Both the position numbers and the translations under genes were made by a program. This document shows positions 23,301 through 33,429 of a stretch of DNA of 64,000 nt, in pieces. The notes below the pieces were generated by a model that searched no databases, was not told the origin of the DNA, and saw only the letters and a list, made by a program, of their open reading frames with translations. Every line of letters starts with the position of its first letter. Within the stretch, counting starts at the first letter, position 1. The stretch comes from Puccinia triticina (taxonomy: Eukaryota; Basidiomycota; Pucciniomycetes; Pucciniales; Pucciniaceae), in NCBI RefSeq assembly GCF_026914185.1, contig NC_070565.1, positions 434,001-498,000 on the forward strand, read 5' to 3'.

Positions 23301-23952
23301 TTCTGTCTTCGGCAACATTGACAACTGCCGGAGGACGACGTGTGGCGGGTGGCGGAGGGGCCGCTGGCTCAGGCCGGGGAGTATTGCCGCGGGAGTTCGG
23401 AGTATTCACGGCGGGAGAAGACATGGTGATGGAAAAATTGGTCGAGTAGGGAAAAGAGGAATAGGGGAAAAAAATGGAGGATGAAGTCGTTGTCGGTGGA
23501 GGGTAGAAAACGAGAAGGAGTAGAGTTTGTGAGGAAAAAAAATATTGGAAGATCGATGACGCAATAAGGAGAGGGAAAAAAATGGTAGATTGAGAGCGGG
23601 ATATATAAGAGTATGTTGATGGGTGGAAAAGAGAGGGATATAGGAAAGAGGCAGGGCAATAGAGACCGGGTGGATATTGGTGTATGGTTTTCGGGAGGGG
23701 AAAAAGAGAAGACGAAGAGAAAAAAAATTGGGTGCTGAGGCAATAAGGTTGATCGGAACTTGTTGGTCGAGTCGGACAGAAGTTAAAAAACTGTTCAGCC
23801 CCTGAACTCAGCATCCTGAGAGCAGGTATACACGGCAGTAGCTAATCGCGTGCAGCTTATTAGGTATAGTTATGCTTTGTTGAGGAAATCGAGCGAATGA
23901 TAAGTGGAAAGTATTTGAAGTTTGTCAATGTGATTACGGTTCGATTACACCC

Positions 23953-26548
23953 TACACTGGGATACCCTCCACGGCGGACGCACTTTTAAGGTTTTTCTCC
24001 GAAAAACCTTCAAAGTGGGGGATTTCATTTGGAGGACCTCCGAAGTCGAGGTCCTTTGGACATTCTCCGAAGTTTCTCCGAATTTTCTCCGAAGTTGCGG
24101 CGAAAACTTCGAAGTCCATTTGGATTTGACAGAAATATCCGTCTGACCAGCGGGTTGGACCGGATCAATACCCACTCTGAAGGGCCTTCGGAGGAGGAAC
24201 CCCGGCCTCCCAAGGATGTTCGGAGGTCCTTCGGAGGCCCTTCGGATGTTATCCACTCCGAAGGGCCTTCGGAGCTGGAATCCCGGCCTCCCAAGGACAT
24301 TGGGAGGTCATGCAAAGTCCCTTCGGAGTGGATGACATCCGAAGGGCCTTCGAAGGTGGAACCCTGGCCTCCCAAGGATATTCGGAGGTCATCCGGAGGC
24401 CCTTCGGATGTTATCCACTCCGAAGGGCCTCCGGATGACCTCTGAACATTCTTGGGAGGTCATGCGAAGTCCCTTCGGAGTGAATGACATCCGAAGGGCC
24501 TTCGGAGGTGGAACCCTGGCCTCCCAAGGATTTTTGGAGGTCATCTGGAGGCCCTTCGGATGTTATCCACTCCGAAGGGCCTCCGGATGACCTCCGAACA
24601 TTCTTGGGAGGTCATGCGAAATCCCTTCGGAGGTGGAACCCTGGCCTCCCAACGAAGTTCGGAGTTTAAATTTTCTCCGAACTCCATCGGACTCAAGCAG
24701 TCAAGACTCAAAACACATCCACGTCACCAACCGAACCACCGCCAGCCCCACCACCTCTGCCCCTTTTTATGCCTATCTTTACCTCATAATGGCATTGCAA
24801 GACTGACCTTCTTTTTTTGTGGAACATACAGACAGTCGAGCAAGGCAGTGTGTCTTTGGGGTGCTGCCTCCTTTTCCTCCTAACAAACAAAAATTGCTGA
24901 TATGTTTCTCTCTTCCTTCATAACTTCAGATATAAATCAATACAGATAGACACTCCGAAATACGTATGTATCTACGCTTCCTTGAAGAACAATGGAGTCT
25001 GAAACTGCGTACTCGCTGCTCCACTTACCAAGGACGGCAAGCTCCGATGAAATCTTGTTTGCGTATTGGAAAGAGGTACGTCTCCTGTTCGCTCCTTTCG
25101 CCGAGTGCAACGGGAGAGGAGGATTGTTGCCCCCTTACCATGTGTTCATGAGGAACTGTAGGCTGATTTTTGGCGCGCCTCCCACCCATCTTATAGTCGT
25201 TGAAGTATCATCCTCGAAGAATTGATCCAGGGGACCGGTTCATTGAGATCCATTTCAAGAAGCTAGCCGATGCGTATCAGACTTTGATTGATTGTGAGTG
25301 ACTTGTTATGACCAGTTCATGAGTAGATCTGACAATTTTTGGGGCCGTGTCACAGCGCAGAAGCAAGTGGAGTATGACAAGAGGCTGGACTGGAAGGAGC
25401 TCAGCAGACTCAACCGGCCCAAGAACCCCAACAGCTCGCGGCTGTATGATTGCCAGCAGGTCGACCCCGCACGGCAGCGGCGCCACTCGCTGGCTGCCCC
25501 GCCAGCGGCCGCCGCCCATCGATCTGCCCCTCCCCCGGCCGTAGTGCCGGAGAGGAAGAACCCCGCACTCAGCAAGACCCATCCGCTCCCGATCCAGCCT
25601 TTGCCAAGGAGCCTGCAGCACCACCATCCCCCGGCTGAGCCCTCCAGGGCACACTGAAGCTTGATCGGCGGGATGGCTCCGATGCCCCACCAGCTCCCCC
25701 CCCCCCCCCCCCGCCACCGCAAACCAACCGCTCAACCGGCATCTTCACTCTCCAAGCCTTTCGCCCATCTGCCCATCCAGCCCCCCACGCGAGCAGGCTC
25801 GTGTGGCCCAGCCATCCAGAACTCATGCTCAAGACCGCCGTCGAGTAGCGCTTCCCGACTCGATGAATTGCTGCTCTCCATGCGCTTGGCCCAGTACCAC
25901 CCGCCACCCATCCATCATCGTCCCTCACCGCAAGAGCACAGCCAGAGTTCCCATCTTTCTCTCCACACCTGTAGGCTATATCATGTATTTACATCTTTAT
26001 ACATACTGTAGCAAGCAGATTGCTTGTTTGAATGGATAATGAAACCCCTTTGTGAGCACTGCAAGCTGTCTGTGGCTTGCTCGCAAGAACGCGAGCTATC
26101 CAATTCTAAACGGGCGGCAAATGCGACCCATCCAAACTGAAAGGGGGGGCCATATGTGAATCGGGCCGGGTGGCCCGTTCCAACGAGCAACCCAATCAAA
26201 ACCGGCTCACTTCGCGAATGCACTTCGAAGTTCCTTCGAATGTGCCCTTCAAACCAATCGGAGGGCATTCGAAGGCGGCAATCGAAGAAACTTCGAAGTC
26301 TAAACACTTCGGAGGCCCTTCGGAATATATTCGAATTTACTTCGAAGATTCCCTTTGGAGGAGAGTCGAAGGAGCTTTCCTTCGAAGGTACTCCGAAGCG
26401 CATTCGGAGTACATTCGACATCCCCCTTCGGAGGGCCTTCGTTTCTGCTGTGGACCAAGGTCCGCGACGTCCCCTGCTACTGGCGGGAACTTCGAAGGAT
26501 CTCCGAATATTATTCGGACATCCTTCGGAGTTTTGCGTCCGCCGTGTA
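23953..26548. mobile_element. Foldback element with TTCGGAGG repeats carrying a J-domain gene
   Basis: Outer ends pair: 23,971-23,982 (ACGGCGGACGCA) with 26,534-26,545 (TGCGTCCGCCGT), and TACAC at 23,953 with GTGTA at 26,544-26,548. The left end has a 13-nt insertion. The inner arms are arrays of CTTCGGAGG/CCTCCGAAGG palindromes (about 24,000-24,690 and 26,200-26,530), with near-repeats of about 175 bp at 24,340-24,640. The middle holds a host-like J-domain gene. It lies in what would be the Copia 5' leader (between the gag start and the primer-binding site). I could not see a target duplication. Confidence 0.65.
24992..25657 (+). CDS. J-domain (DnaJ-like) protein, captured gene copy
   Basis: Splice model join(24992..25075,25197..25293,25356..25657), 483 nt, 160 codons plus stop; donors GTACGT and GTGAGT, acceptors TATAG and CACAG. 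It encodes a J-domain: AYSLLHLPRTASSDEILFAY (helices I-II), KYHPRRIDPGDRFIEIHFKK, LADAYQTLID, then QKQVEYDKRLDWKEL, followed by a Pro/Ala-rich tail. J-domains stimulate Hsp70 ATPase through the HPD loop; here the loop is HPR, so Hsp70 activation is doubtful. Beyond the stop another frame continues a similar Pro-rich style past a C homopolymer (25,689-25,702), suggesting a slipped, once longer gene. It is enclosed by foldback arms inside a Copia leader, so it is probably transduplicated host sequence. Whether it is expressed is unknown. Confidence 0.65.
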
Positions 26549-26631
26549 GAAGACAGAGAGAGACAAGAAGGAGTTGTTTATCCAATGAGATAAGTAGAAA
26601 TAGATATGATTTGAGTCGAGATAATCTTTAA

Positions 26632-26643
26632 GGGCTCATAACC
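26632..26643 (-). promoter_or_regulatory. Copia primer-binding site (half-tRNA iMet type)
   Basis: The plus-strand sequence GGGCTCATAACC is the anticodon-loop sequence of initiator tRNA-Met. On the minus strand GGTTATGAGCCC follows the CA end of the 5' LTR directly. Priming by a cleaved initiator tRNA-Met at its anticodon loop is known for Copia-type elements. Confidence 0.85.
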
Positions 26644-26967
26644 TGAAGGAACCTCAGAAGTGGTTCACGGTAGGAACAATTATGGTGTTCAAAGTTGGTT
26701 TGCATAATTTTATGCATGCATAAATCATAAAATCATAAAATCATTTTTGCAGGGGATATGACTGTCTGATTATGTAATATAAAATTTCCTCACCAAAATA
26801 TTTTTATGATTTTATGATTTATGCATGCATAAAATTATGCAAACCAACTTTGAACACCATAAATGATTTTCATGTATGTAAACATAGGCAGGTTTATATA
26901 CATGAAAAGAATGTGAAAAGGGGGTCTAGATGAGACCCTCTACGCGTAACCCAGTGGGGTTACAACA
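26644..26967 (-). repeat. Copia 5' LTR, interrupted by a MITE
   Basis: Matches the 140-bp LTR at 17,019-17,158 apart from two transitions and the 184 bp contributed by the MITE and its AAT duplication. Ends TGTTGTAACC and CCTTCA in the element's direction. Followed by GGAGC and the rest of the Tc1 transposase. Confidence 0.93.
26681..26861. mobile_element. 181-bp MITE with TATGGTGTTCAAAGTTGG ends
   Basis: The left arm (TATGGTGTTCAAAGTTGG, TTTGCATAATTTTATGCATG, then ATAAATCATAAAATC) is repeated inverted to 26,861 almost without mismatch over about 58 bp. AAT flanks both sides (26,678-26,680 and 26,862-26,864). Comparison with the uninterrupted LTR at 17,019 shows the empty site, which fixes the boundaries. 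Same family as 13,485-13,644. No coding sequence. Confidence 0.9.
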
Positions 26968-27905
26968 GGAGCGCGGGACTAACAAGTCCAAAAAACCGCC
27001 CGGTTGACCACCCATGACCAACGAGCACAATGAGCACCACCTACAACAACTTCTCGAGTACAATCGCCGCGACCCAATGAGACTTATTGTTGAGAGACTC
27101 GCGACTCCCATCTCCATCAAGACTGGCCGCCGACGAGCCCACAAGCTGGGCTTCAACATCCAAGTGGCTGTCAACAAGCCCTTCATCAATGACAAGCACA
27201 AGGCCAGGCGACTCGAGTTTGCCTCCAGCCACCTGGCTTGGACAGTTGACCACTGCTGATCCGTCCTCAGGACCGACGAGTCGTCGTTTGAGCTCGGGAA
27301 GAACTCGCAGGCGGTCGTTCTTTAGCAAAAGCCTGATGAGAAGTTTTGGAAAGAATGCCTTGCTCCGACATTCAAAAGTGGGTGATCATCTACAGTGATC
27401 TGAGGCGGCTTTTTCAATACGTCAAAGGCTCCAATTGGTTTTTTGCCCCCCGGAAGGACAAACACCAAACAGCTCATTGAAACTGTCTACATAGGCAGCC
27501 TTCAACCTTTCATGGACAACATCGATGAGGCGCATTGTCCCACCCTCATGGAGGACAACGCGCCTGTCCACACCGCGATCACCAGCCAGAACTATTGGGC
27601 CAGCCACCGTATGAAGAAGATTGATAACTGGCCAGTCCAGTGCCCCAATCTGAATCCAATTGAGAAAGTCTGGAAGGACCTCAAGGTTGCTTTCCAGACG
27701 CTCTACAGGCCCCACTCAATCCACAAACTCAATGAAGCAATCATCCAGGCCTGGGACGACTATCCAACCCAAAATCTTGACCACCTACTCAAGTCATCGC
27801 CGCAGCTTATGCAAGCCGTGGTCAACACAGAAGGTGGTTCCACCCGCTGGTAGAATAAACCTTTCACATCAACTTGATCTTTTTTGGAGTTGATGTCAAA
27901 GGTTT

Positions 27906-28138
27906 GATGAGCTTCTGAGTTGATGTCAAAGGTTTATTCTACCAGTGGGTGGAACCACCTTCTGCATTGGCTGTGGCATTGACTTGAGGAGGTGGTCAAA
28001 GGTTTGGGTTGGGTATTTGTCCCAGGCCTGGCTGATTGCTTCCTTGTAGAGTGTCTGGACGGCAACCTTGAGGTCCTTCCAAATGTTCTTGATTGGATTC
28101 AGGTCAGGGGACTGGACCGGCCAGTTATCAAATTGACG
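27906..28138 (-). pseudogene. 3' fragment of a second Tc1/mariner transposase
   Basis: Minus-strand frame containing FDNWPVQSPDLNPIKNIWKD, QAWDKYPTQTFDHLLKSMPQ and VVPPTGRINL, homologous to the C-terminus of the plus-strand transposase ending at 27,855. The catalytic Glu of PIE is Lys here. It meets the plus-strand copy tail to tail through the shared GGTAGAATAAACCTTT end, and is cut off at 28,138 against hAT sequence. Confidence 0.8.
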
Positions 28139-30342
28139 TGAGATCAAGCTTTTTCTTCCACACATCAAATCCAGAATGTTTTGACAAGGAGGAGGTGATT
28201 ATTTGAACAACAAAATCAACTTTTTTCAATGCAACCACAATCCTGTTTGTTCTGGTACTGGGATCTTCAATGCAATCTAGTTTGTCTTCAAGATTGTTTT
28301 CTGGCTCTTGATTTGGCAGATCCTCATCATCTGAATAGCAGTGGGCCACTACACTACAGGGTGACTTAGTGTTAGCTTAGCAGCGCTAACAGCTTCCCTC
28401 TTTTCCTGTAGTTTTATTGCCTTGCTACAGCCACTATGCTGCGTTACACTGTGCTACAGTGCTTTTAGCGGCAAAAGAGGCAAGAAACACGCTAAAAAGT
28501 GCTGTGGTGCAGTGTAGCAGGCACTTTTTGATCCCTGTGCGTGTAGCGTTAGCGCAGAGAAGGTGGAATTCTGCTAACACTGCACTAAAATCTAGTGGAA
28601 TCCCACTACGCTACACCACACTGATGCTAAGGTTAGTGTAGCTGGCCCACTGTTTCTCTGAATCAAACATATTGTAACTCCATGAACACTTGGACAGACT
28701 TTCAAGCTGTGCAATGCTGTGCACTCAAAATCATGGGATGCTGGAATCTGATTTCAGGATTTTATTACTTTCTGCCTGGAAACAATCATGATCTCTGAAC
28801 CTCAAAGTAGATCTTTGATCCTTTGTCACAGCAGAAGGGATCAATATTAGTGGCTGGTGGTGATCAAGGTTTCTTTCCTCAACCATTCCATGAAGCAAAG
28901 CCATCAGCTTGCTATATTGCTTAAATGTTTATTTTCCCTTGAAATCATTCAACAAAAATGTCCTGTTTTGGAAGTGATATACTTGGACAAGAGGTTCAAC
29001 CTGATTTGACTGATTGTCTGGAAGACCATGATCTAGAATTCCTGAATTTCTTTGGTTGACAAGAGGTTGTACCTACTACCATTCCAAGAAAATCAAGCCT
29101 ATTAGTTGTAGCGTGCCCGGCTGCTTCTTGGCTTCTGTCTGCTGTTTTCACCTTTGGGAGCTATGAGTTTCTCAGAAGTGAAGATGGGAGCACACATGCC
29201 CTCCAAAGATGAAGGTGAGCTATTGGAAAACAAAGATGATTGGTTGATAACAGGGCTGATTAGGTTTCAATCAAGAACAAAAGTGATGGTGAAGAGTTCC
29301 CAAAAACTGTTTGACTATGTACTCACAAATTTGACTTCAAAGAAAGAGGACACCTCCATTAGTCCAAGACATTATAGCTTGAAGGAAAATTAAACTGACT
29401 CACCCGTGAAAGCTAGAAATTTGGCAGGAAAGAACTCCATTCACTTGACAAATGTGAACTTCACAACCAATGACTTTGTGGAGTTCACCGTCAAAGGCTT
29501 CTTCAAGGTGATTGACAACCTGTTGACTAGGTTCTTGTGGATTGCTTGGATACTAAGAAGCGTCCCAGTCAAGTCAAACAGTCGCTGTTGCATCTATTTG
29601 AGGAACAACCCCGGTTTGGAATGAACCAACTGGACCATGAATCAACAATCCTTGTTTGAGATGGTCGGAGGCCATCCATGTGTTTCATAAGATTCAGGAC
29701 TGCAAACAATCACCTTGGATTCTCAGTAAAGGATTATCCATTGCTGGAAAGACTTCCAGGAGATCTTCTTTCAAAGAGTTTGACAGATATGCAATTGAGA
29801 AAATCCCTTGAGTGCCATTTGGACGGCCACAACCTTGATCACTGGCAGATAGAGTACAAAAACCATGGTTGTAACAAAGCATGGTTGGTTGGTTTGGAGG
29901 TGTTTGTTGAGAATGAGGAGGGGGAAAGGGCACAATAGATCAGCTTGATGCTGTGTTGGGTGGAAAATGGCAGAAAACCAAACCTTTACTGGTGCTGTGC
30001 CTTGCTGTACACTCCAAACCCATAACTTTAGCCCCATGAAAATCTTGAGTGGTCCAAGATTAAGGAGAATCACAATATCTTGTTCCTTGGGCTCATTGGT
30101 TTTGTTGGGACTCTTTGCAATTGCTTCAAGCTTGGGAAGAAAGCCTGTTGTTTGTTTGAATTTAGTCAAACCCAAATTTCCAAGATTGAGTTTCTTGATC
30201 CCAGCTGTCAAAACAAGTGCAATCTTGTGGCAAACACATTGAATGTGATTTTTGTGAAGATTGAGTTTGGTGTCCATTTTAGTGTAGACTAAGTGATCCA
30301 CTTCAATGGACATTATTCTATTATTTGAGCCTAAATCAGTAG
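28139..30342 (-). pseudogene. Decayed hAT transposase fragments
   Basis: Minus-strand pieces in order: about 30,290-30,080 with HIQCVCHKIALVLTAGIKKL and LTKFKQTTGFLPKLEAIA; then, after about 1.4 kb of scrambled frames, about 28,690-28,139 with DSDDEDLPNQEPENN, RTNRIVVALKKVDFVVQIIT and SGFDVWKKKLDLTS. These resemble the RNase H-like core of hAT transposases (H..C.CH.. region). The last piece is split by the MITE at 28,338-28,656; joining across it gives NMFDSDDEDLPN. Many stops and frameshifts; no function. Confidence 0.6.
28338..28656. mobile_element. Non-autonomous hAT-type element
   Basis: 319 bp with ends CAGTGGGCCA and TGGCCCACTG and inner GTTAGCG/CGCTAAC-like repeats. Flanked by TCTGAATA (28,330-28,337) and TCTGAATC (28,657-28,664), an 8-bp duplication with one change. 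It lies inside a hAT transposase remnant. No coding sequence. Confidence 0.75.
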
Positions 30343-30869
30343 CAAGGGTGTAAACACTACGCTATGCTACAAAAAGCGCCCTTTTAGCGTAGCGCAGCGG
30401 GGGACCGCTGCGCGTCCAGCCCAAAAAGCGTTAGCACAGCGGTTCCATTGCTGCGCTACCGCTAAAATTAGTGGTCCCCTCTCTCTCTCCAACCCAAAAA
30501 GCGGTAGCACAGCGGGCAGGGCGCTACTTTCAGCGCAGCGCAGCAATCCAAAAACGCTACACTTTTGGCAGCAAAGTAGCTACACCTCTTCTTACTGTTT
30601 ACGGAGTTCAGCCCCAGAAATGATGTAACCACTGCACTTTTCTGAAAAAAGCGGTCATTCAGCACAGCGCAGCAGGGGACTGCTACACAGACAGCCCAAA
30701 GAGTGGTAGTGCAGCGGGTCCACTTCTGTGCTACCACTGAAAGTAGCAGTTCCCCACTATTTCTCCAACCCAAAAGGCAGTAGCGCAGCAGCTGGGGCCG
30801 CTACTTTCAGTGCAATGCAGCCATCTAAACAAACGCTATGCTTTTTGTAGCATAGCTGTTACACCCTTG
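30343..30869. mobile_element. Non-autonomous hAT-type element with CAAGGGTGTAAC ends
   Basis: 527 bp. Ends CAAGGGTGTAAACACTACGC and GTTACACCCTTG are inverted, with a second inner pair around GCTATGCTACAAAAAGCG. GCGCAGCGG-type repeats fill the subterminal regions. Flanks TCAGTAGC and TCAGAAGT match at 6 of 8 positions. The ends closely match the hAT element at 19,050-20,362. Confidence 0.75.
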
Positions 30870-31515
30870 TCAGAAGTCTGTCCCAGAATGTAGCTATGGG
30901 GAAAACCCAGTAAGATTATGCTTTTGGAACACAAGTTGGATCTGAACATGCAACATGACACTTAGTGTCCCACCGGCACAGACATTGACACTAGTGACAT
31001 CTAGTTTGTTTTCCTCCTCACAGTAGCTCCCCCTGCCGGATGGCACAGCAGCTCAGGGAGGCAAAGTTGGTAGCTGTCAGGGTGTGCCTCTAAAGTGGCG
31101 ACGCACTGAATGGAAAAGGTCAGTTTGTGAGTTCCTAAAGAGGAAAACACCCTTGACTCAACCATGGAGCAGGAGGAGAAAGCCACGCCTCCTATGGAGG
31201 GGCTGGTAGAGCTTAGCCGTACCTGAACCTAAGAAGGTTTTTATGAGAGGAACTCTAGCTTACCTGGAAGGGAAGAGAGTGGAGAGAAAATAAGTATGGG
31301 CTGGAAGAAGAAAAGGTGGAGTGGAGAGAGAAGTCTGTATAAGGAAGGCATGGAAACTGTTGTTTGGATAGTATAAAGCCCCAGTTGTTTTGTATCAAAC
31401 AAGGATGAAGGGCTTTGTAAAATAAATAATGATCTGAGGAACCTTCAATTGCGTAGAGGCTCTGGGTCTTCTATAGCCTAGGAGGCCAGGCATTCATTTA
31501 TTCTGCGCCCTCATG
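30870..31515 (+). promoter_or_regulatory. LTR-like block (possible solo LTR)
   Basis: TATAAA at 31,372-31,377 followed by AATAAA at 31,421-31,426 and a GT-rich tail, the usual spacing in an LTR. A MITE sits at its right end. No partner LTR was seen in the window; limits are approximate and the assignment is inference. Confidence 0.35.
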
Positions 31516-31731
31516 CACTGCCAGCATATTTGGCTGGGATGAAGTCATCCCAGTTTGACTGGGATGCACTCAACCAATTCAAAAAGGGTTGATCTCATCC
31601 AATGAAATGTAAAACCAAGGGGGGTACCTTGGATTGATATTTCATCAGTTGAGATCAACCAAGTTTAAATTGGTTGATTTCATCCCAGTTTAACTGGGAT
31701 AACCTCAACCCAGCCAATTATGCTGGCAGTG
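31516..31731. mobile_element. MITE with CACTGCCAGCATA ends
   Basis: 216-bp hairpin. CACTGCCAGCATATTTGGCT pairs with AGCCAATTATGCTGGCAGTG, and inner segments (CATCCCAGTTTGACTGGGAT, AACCAATT, GGTTGAT, CAAGG) pair inwards to a centre near 31,620. ATG flanks both sides (31,513-31,515 and 31,732-31,734), a 3-bp duplication. No coding sequence. Confidence 0.8.
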
Positions 31732-32459
31732 ATGGTATTCCTGCTTGAGAACAATCCACGTGTGGCATCTTCACATGGATTGTGCTCACTCAAGCGCAAC
31801 AACCAGGGAAAACCCCCAGCCAAGTCTGACAACTCATAACAGGGATTCACATGTTTTTGAAATAAAAGTGTGTCACCTGATAATTTAAGGCACTCTGCCT
31901 CTTTTCTAGATAACTCCGGGTTTGAATGGTTACCGCACTGGTTTTCCGCAATTCATGTATCTATTCAGTGCCCCACAATGGGCCTGATATGATTCGCCTA
32001 GTCTGCTTCAGGTCCAAATGCTCCGCTTCTGCACAGTAAACTCTGCAAGCAAGTAAGAATTTGGGTGTTAAAAACTCCTGCAATATAGCAATACACAATA
32101 GTCAAAAGTAGAGATGGCACTTGGGTACCTGTTTGCGGGTACCCGGCACCCGCCAGCAGGTACCCGGTGTAGGACTCCAGGGATGGATGGGTAATCGAAG
32201 TTCCTTTGAGGGGGAAATAAATTGTATGAATAGGTTGAAAGGCTATTACAATCTACGGGTGGTTTGAAAGACCTGCCCCTCTAATAGTACTATGCAAAAA
32301 ACCAAGAGTCTTGTAATCAATATTTAAGAAAATGTGGCAGATTCCAAGATAGCTCTTACTTTTATATAGTAATCTCTATCAGACCTAAATATCTAATTCA
32401 ATGTGTTTTTAGACCGGTTATAACTAAGGATAACGTGGTTTGTTATGGTGAAGTTCCTC

Positions 32460-32720
32460 TACTGTTGTTGATGTTATAATTTGTACTACTACTTCTACTA
32501 CTACTACTACTACTAATATGCTAATAAGGAGAATGGGTTGTTGGTTGGTTGGTTGGTTGTTGGTTGGTTGGTTGTTGGTTGGTTGGTTGTTTGGTTGGTT
32601 GTTTGGTTGTTGATTGTTGGTTCTACTACTGCACTAACACTCTACTGACTGACTGACTCTACGCTACTCAATACTACTACTGCTAACTACTACTACTAAA
32701 CTACTACTGTGACCAAACCT
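32460..32720. repeat. Microsatellites (ACT)n and (GGTT)n
   Basis: (ACT)n lies at about 32,480-32,515, (GGTT)n mixed with TGTT at about 32,535-32,630, and a further degenerate ACT tract at about 32,660-32,705. All are inside the hAT-type element. Confidence 0.9.
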
Positions 32721-33429
32721 CTGTAGGCTGATGGTGAAAAAGAGAAATTATGGGGGGGAGAAGAGCTCCTTTTATATTGAAGAGTGAGGGATTTTAGCTC
32801 CAGGGGAATGTGTTTGAGGGAATTTAGCTGCAGGGGATCTCAGTTGCACAGCATATGTACACCTGTACTGCACAGCCACCCAAACAATGAGGGAATTATG
32901 CTGCAGTGACACTATTTGTACACCTTATCTGCCTGCATATATTGCGCTGCCTGATGTCATGCGTTGCTATGTACCCAAGCCACCTTCCATATCCTTCAGA
33001 ATATGTTGCTATGTAACCAAGCCACCTTCCATGCACGCTGCACCCAACTAGAATACTCCTCCTTTCCACGATTTGGGGGTCAAAGCCTCTTTCTGGTCCT
33101 CCTTCCTTCCTCCTCCCTCGTCCATGTATCCACGTCGTGTATTCTTCTGTCCAATCCGCCCGGTGACCAAAGGGTGTATGTATGTAAATGTTGTAACTGT
33201 TGTGTAAGATTATCTCCTCCTCTTGCAATGGGTTCCACCTGTATGTAACTGTACTATCCCAATACCTTTGCATATGTCCTTTTGGCATTGCAACAGGCAC
33301 AGAACACCACACCAGAACACCCGCTCAGCACCCGCCGGCGGGTGCCGGGTGCGGGTGCGGATGTTCAGTTTTTGGGCAGGAAAAAAACGGGTACCCATCC
33401 GGGTACCCGCCCATCTTGGTGGGCCAGAT

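Larger units (their letters stand above)
17171..23424 (-). pseudogene. Copia gag-pol polyprotein (one TGA, two insertions)
   Basis: Three blocks, 20,371-23,424, 17,944-19,049 and 17,171-17,528, sum to 4518 nt (1505 codons plus stop) and stay in one frame when the hAT and MITE are removed. The only other defect is an in-frame TGA at 23,119-23,121. Gag has LLPDGSNFGVWGDFVEERM and a CCHC knuckle (CWQCCSPNHMLRDC). Protease has VDSGASHHLCG. Integrase has H..H and CSIC zinc ligands, then STDIVGPF, RSDNGGK and NGAIERYNRT (catalytic D, D, E). Reverse transcriptase has the WKARYVAKGF and IHVDDGV motifs. RNase H has CFVDASCGGE and ends with VRHVDREFFLTN and LADIFTKAL. The start ATG at 23,424 begins MSSPAVNTPN. 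Confidence 0.92.
17019..26967 (-). mobile_element. Ty1/Copia LTR retrotransposon, nested and itself multiply invaded
   Basis: Minus-strand element flanked by GGAGC at 17,014-17,018 and 26,968-26,972. LTRs are 140 bp (17,019-17,158) and 324 bp (26,644-26,967, of which 184 bp is a MITE plus its duplication). They differ at only two sites (both G/A), so insertion is fairly recent. The primer-binding site and polypurine tract are in the expected places. Order in the coding direction is gag, protease, integrase, reverse transcriptase, RNase H, the Copia order. Secondary insertions are at 17,529-17,938, 19,050-20,362, about 23,953-26,548 and 26,681-26,861. Without them the element would be about 5.3 kb. 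Confidence 0.95.
16862..27855 (+). pseudogene. Tc1/mariner transposase, interrupted and with nonsense codons
   Basis: DDE-type transposase of a cut-and-paste element, in two parts: 16,862-17,018 and 26,973-27,855. The first part is a helix-turn-helix DNA-binding region (STKAKAMIVGMARAGKSL, EFKTAKSTLSGVVN). The second runs TNEHNEHHLQQLLEYNRRD, then RTDESSFELG (first Asp), MEDNAPVHTA (second Asp) and NLNPIEKVWKDL (third acidic residue), ending EGGSTRW. One frame runs throughout after removal of the insertion. It contains stops near 27,000, 27,257, 27,325, 27,383 and 27,404; nearly all are TGA, as CGA-to-TGA or TGG-to-TGA transitions would give. No start codon survives. The element cannot move itself. 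Confidence 0.85.
16862..27905 (+). mobile_element. Tc1/mariner element split by a Copia retrotransposon
   Basis: The transposase starts before 17,018 and resumes at 26,973. Cutting out 17,019-26,972 (Copia plus one GGAGC copy) rejoins it in frame as VVNCWKE-RGTNKSKKPPG. The right side ends at about 27,905, where AATAAACCTTTSACATCAAC sequences meet an inverted second copy tail to tail. The left end is not identified. The start coordinate is the first in-frame codon I can support. Confidence 0.75.

Noticed and set aside
25277..25928. Glycine-rich minus-strand frames
   Set aside because: Shadows of the GC-rich, proline-rich tail of the captured J-domain gene.
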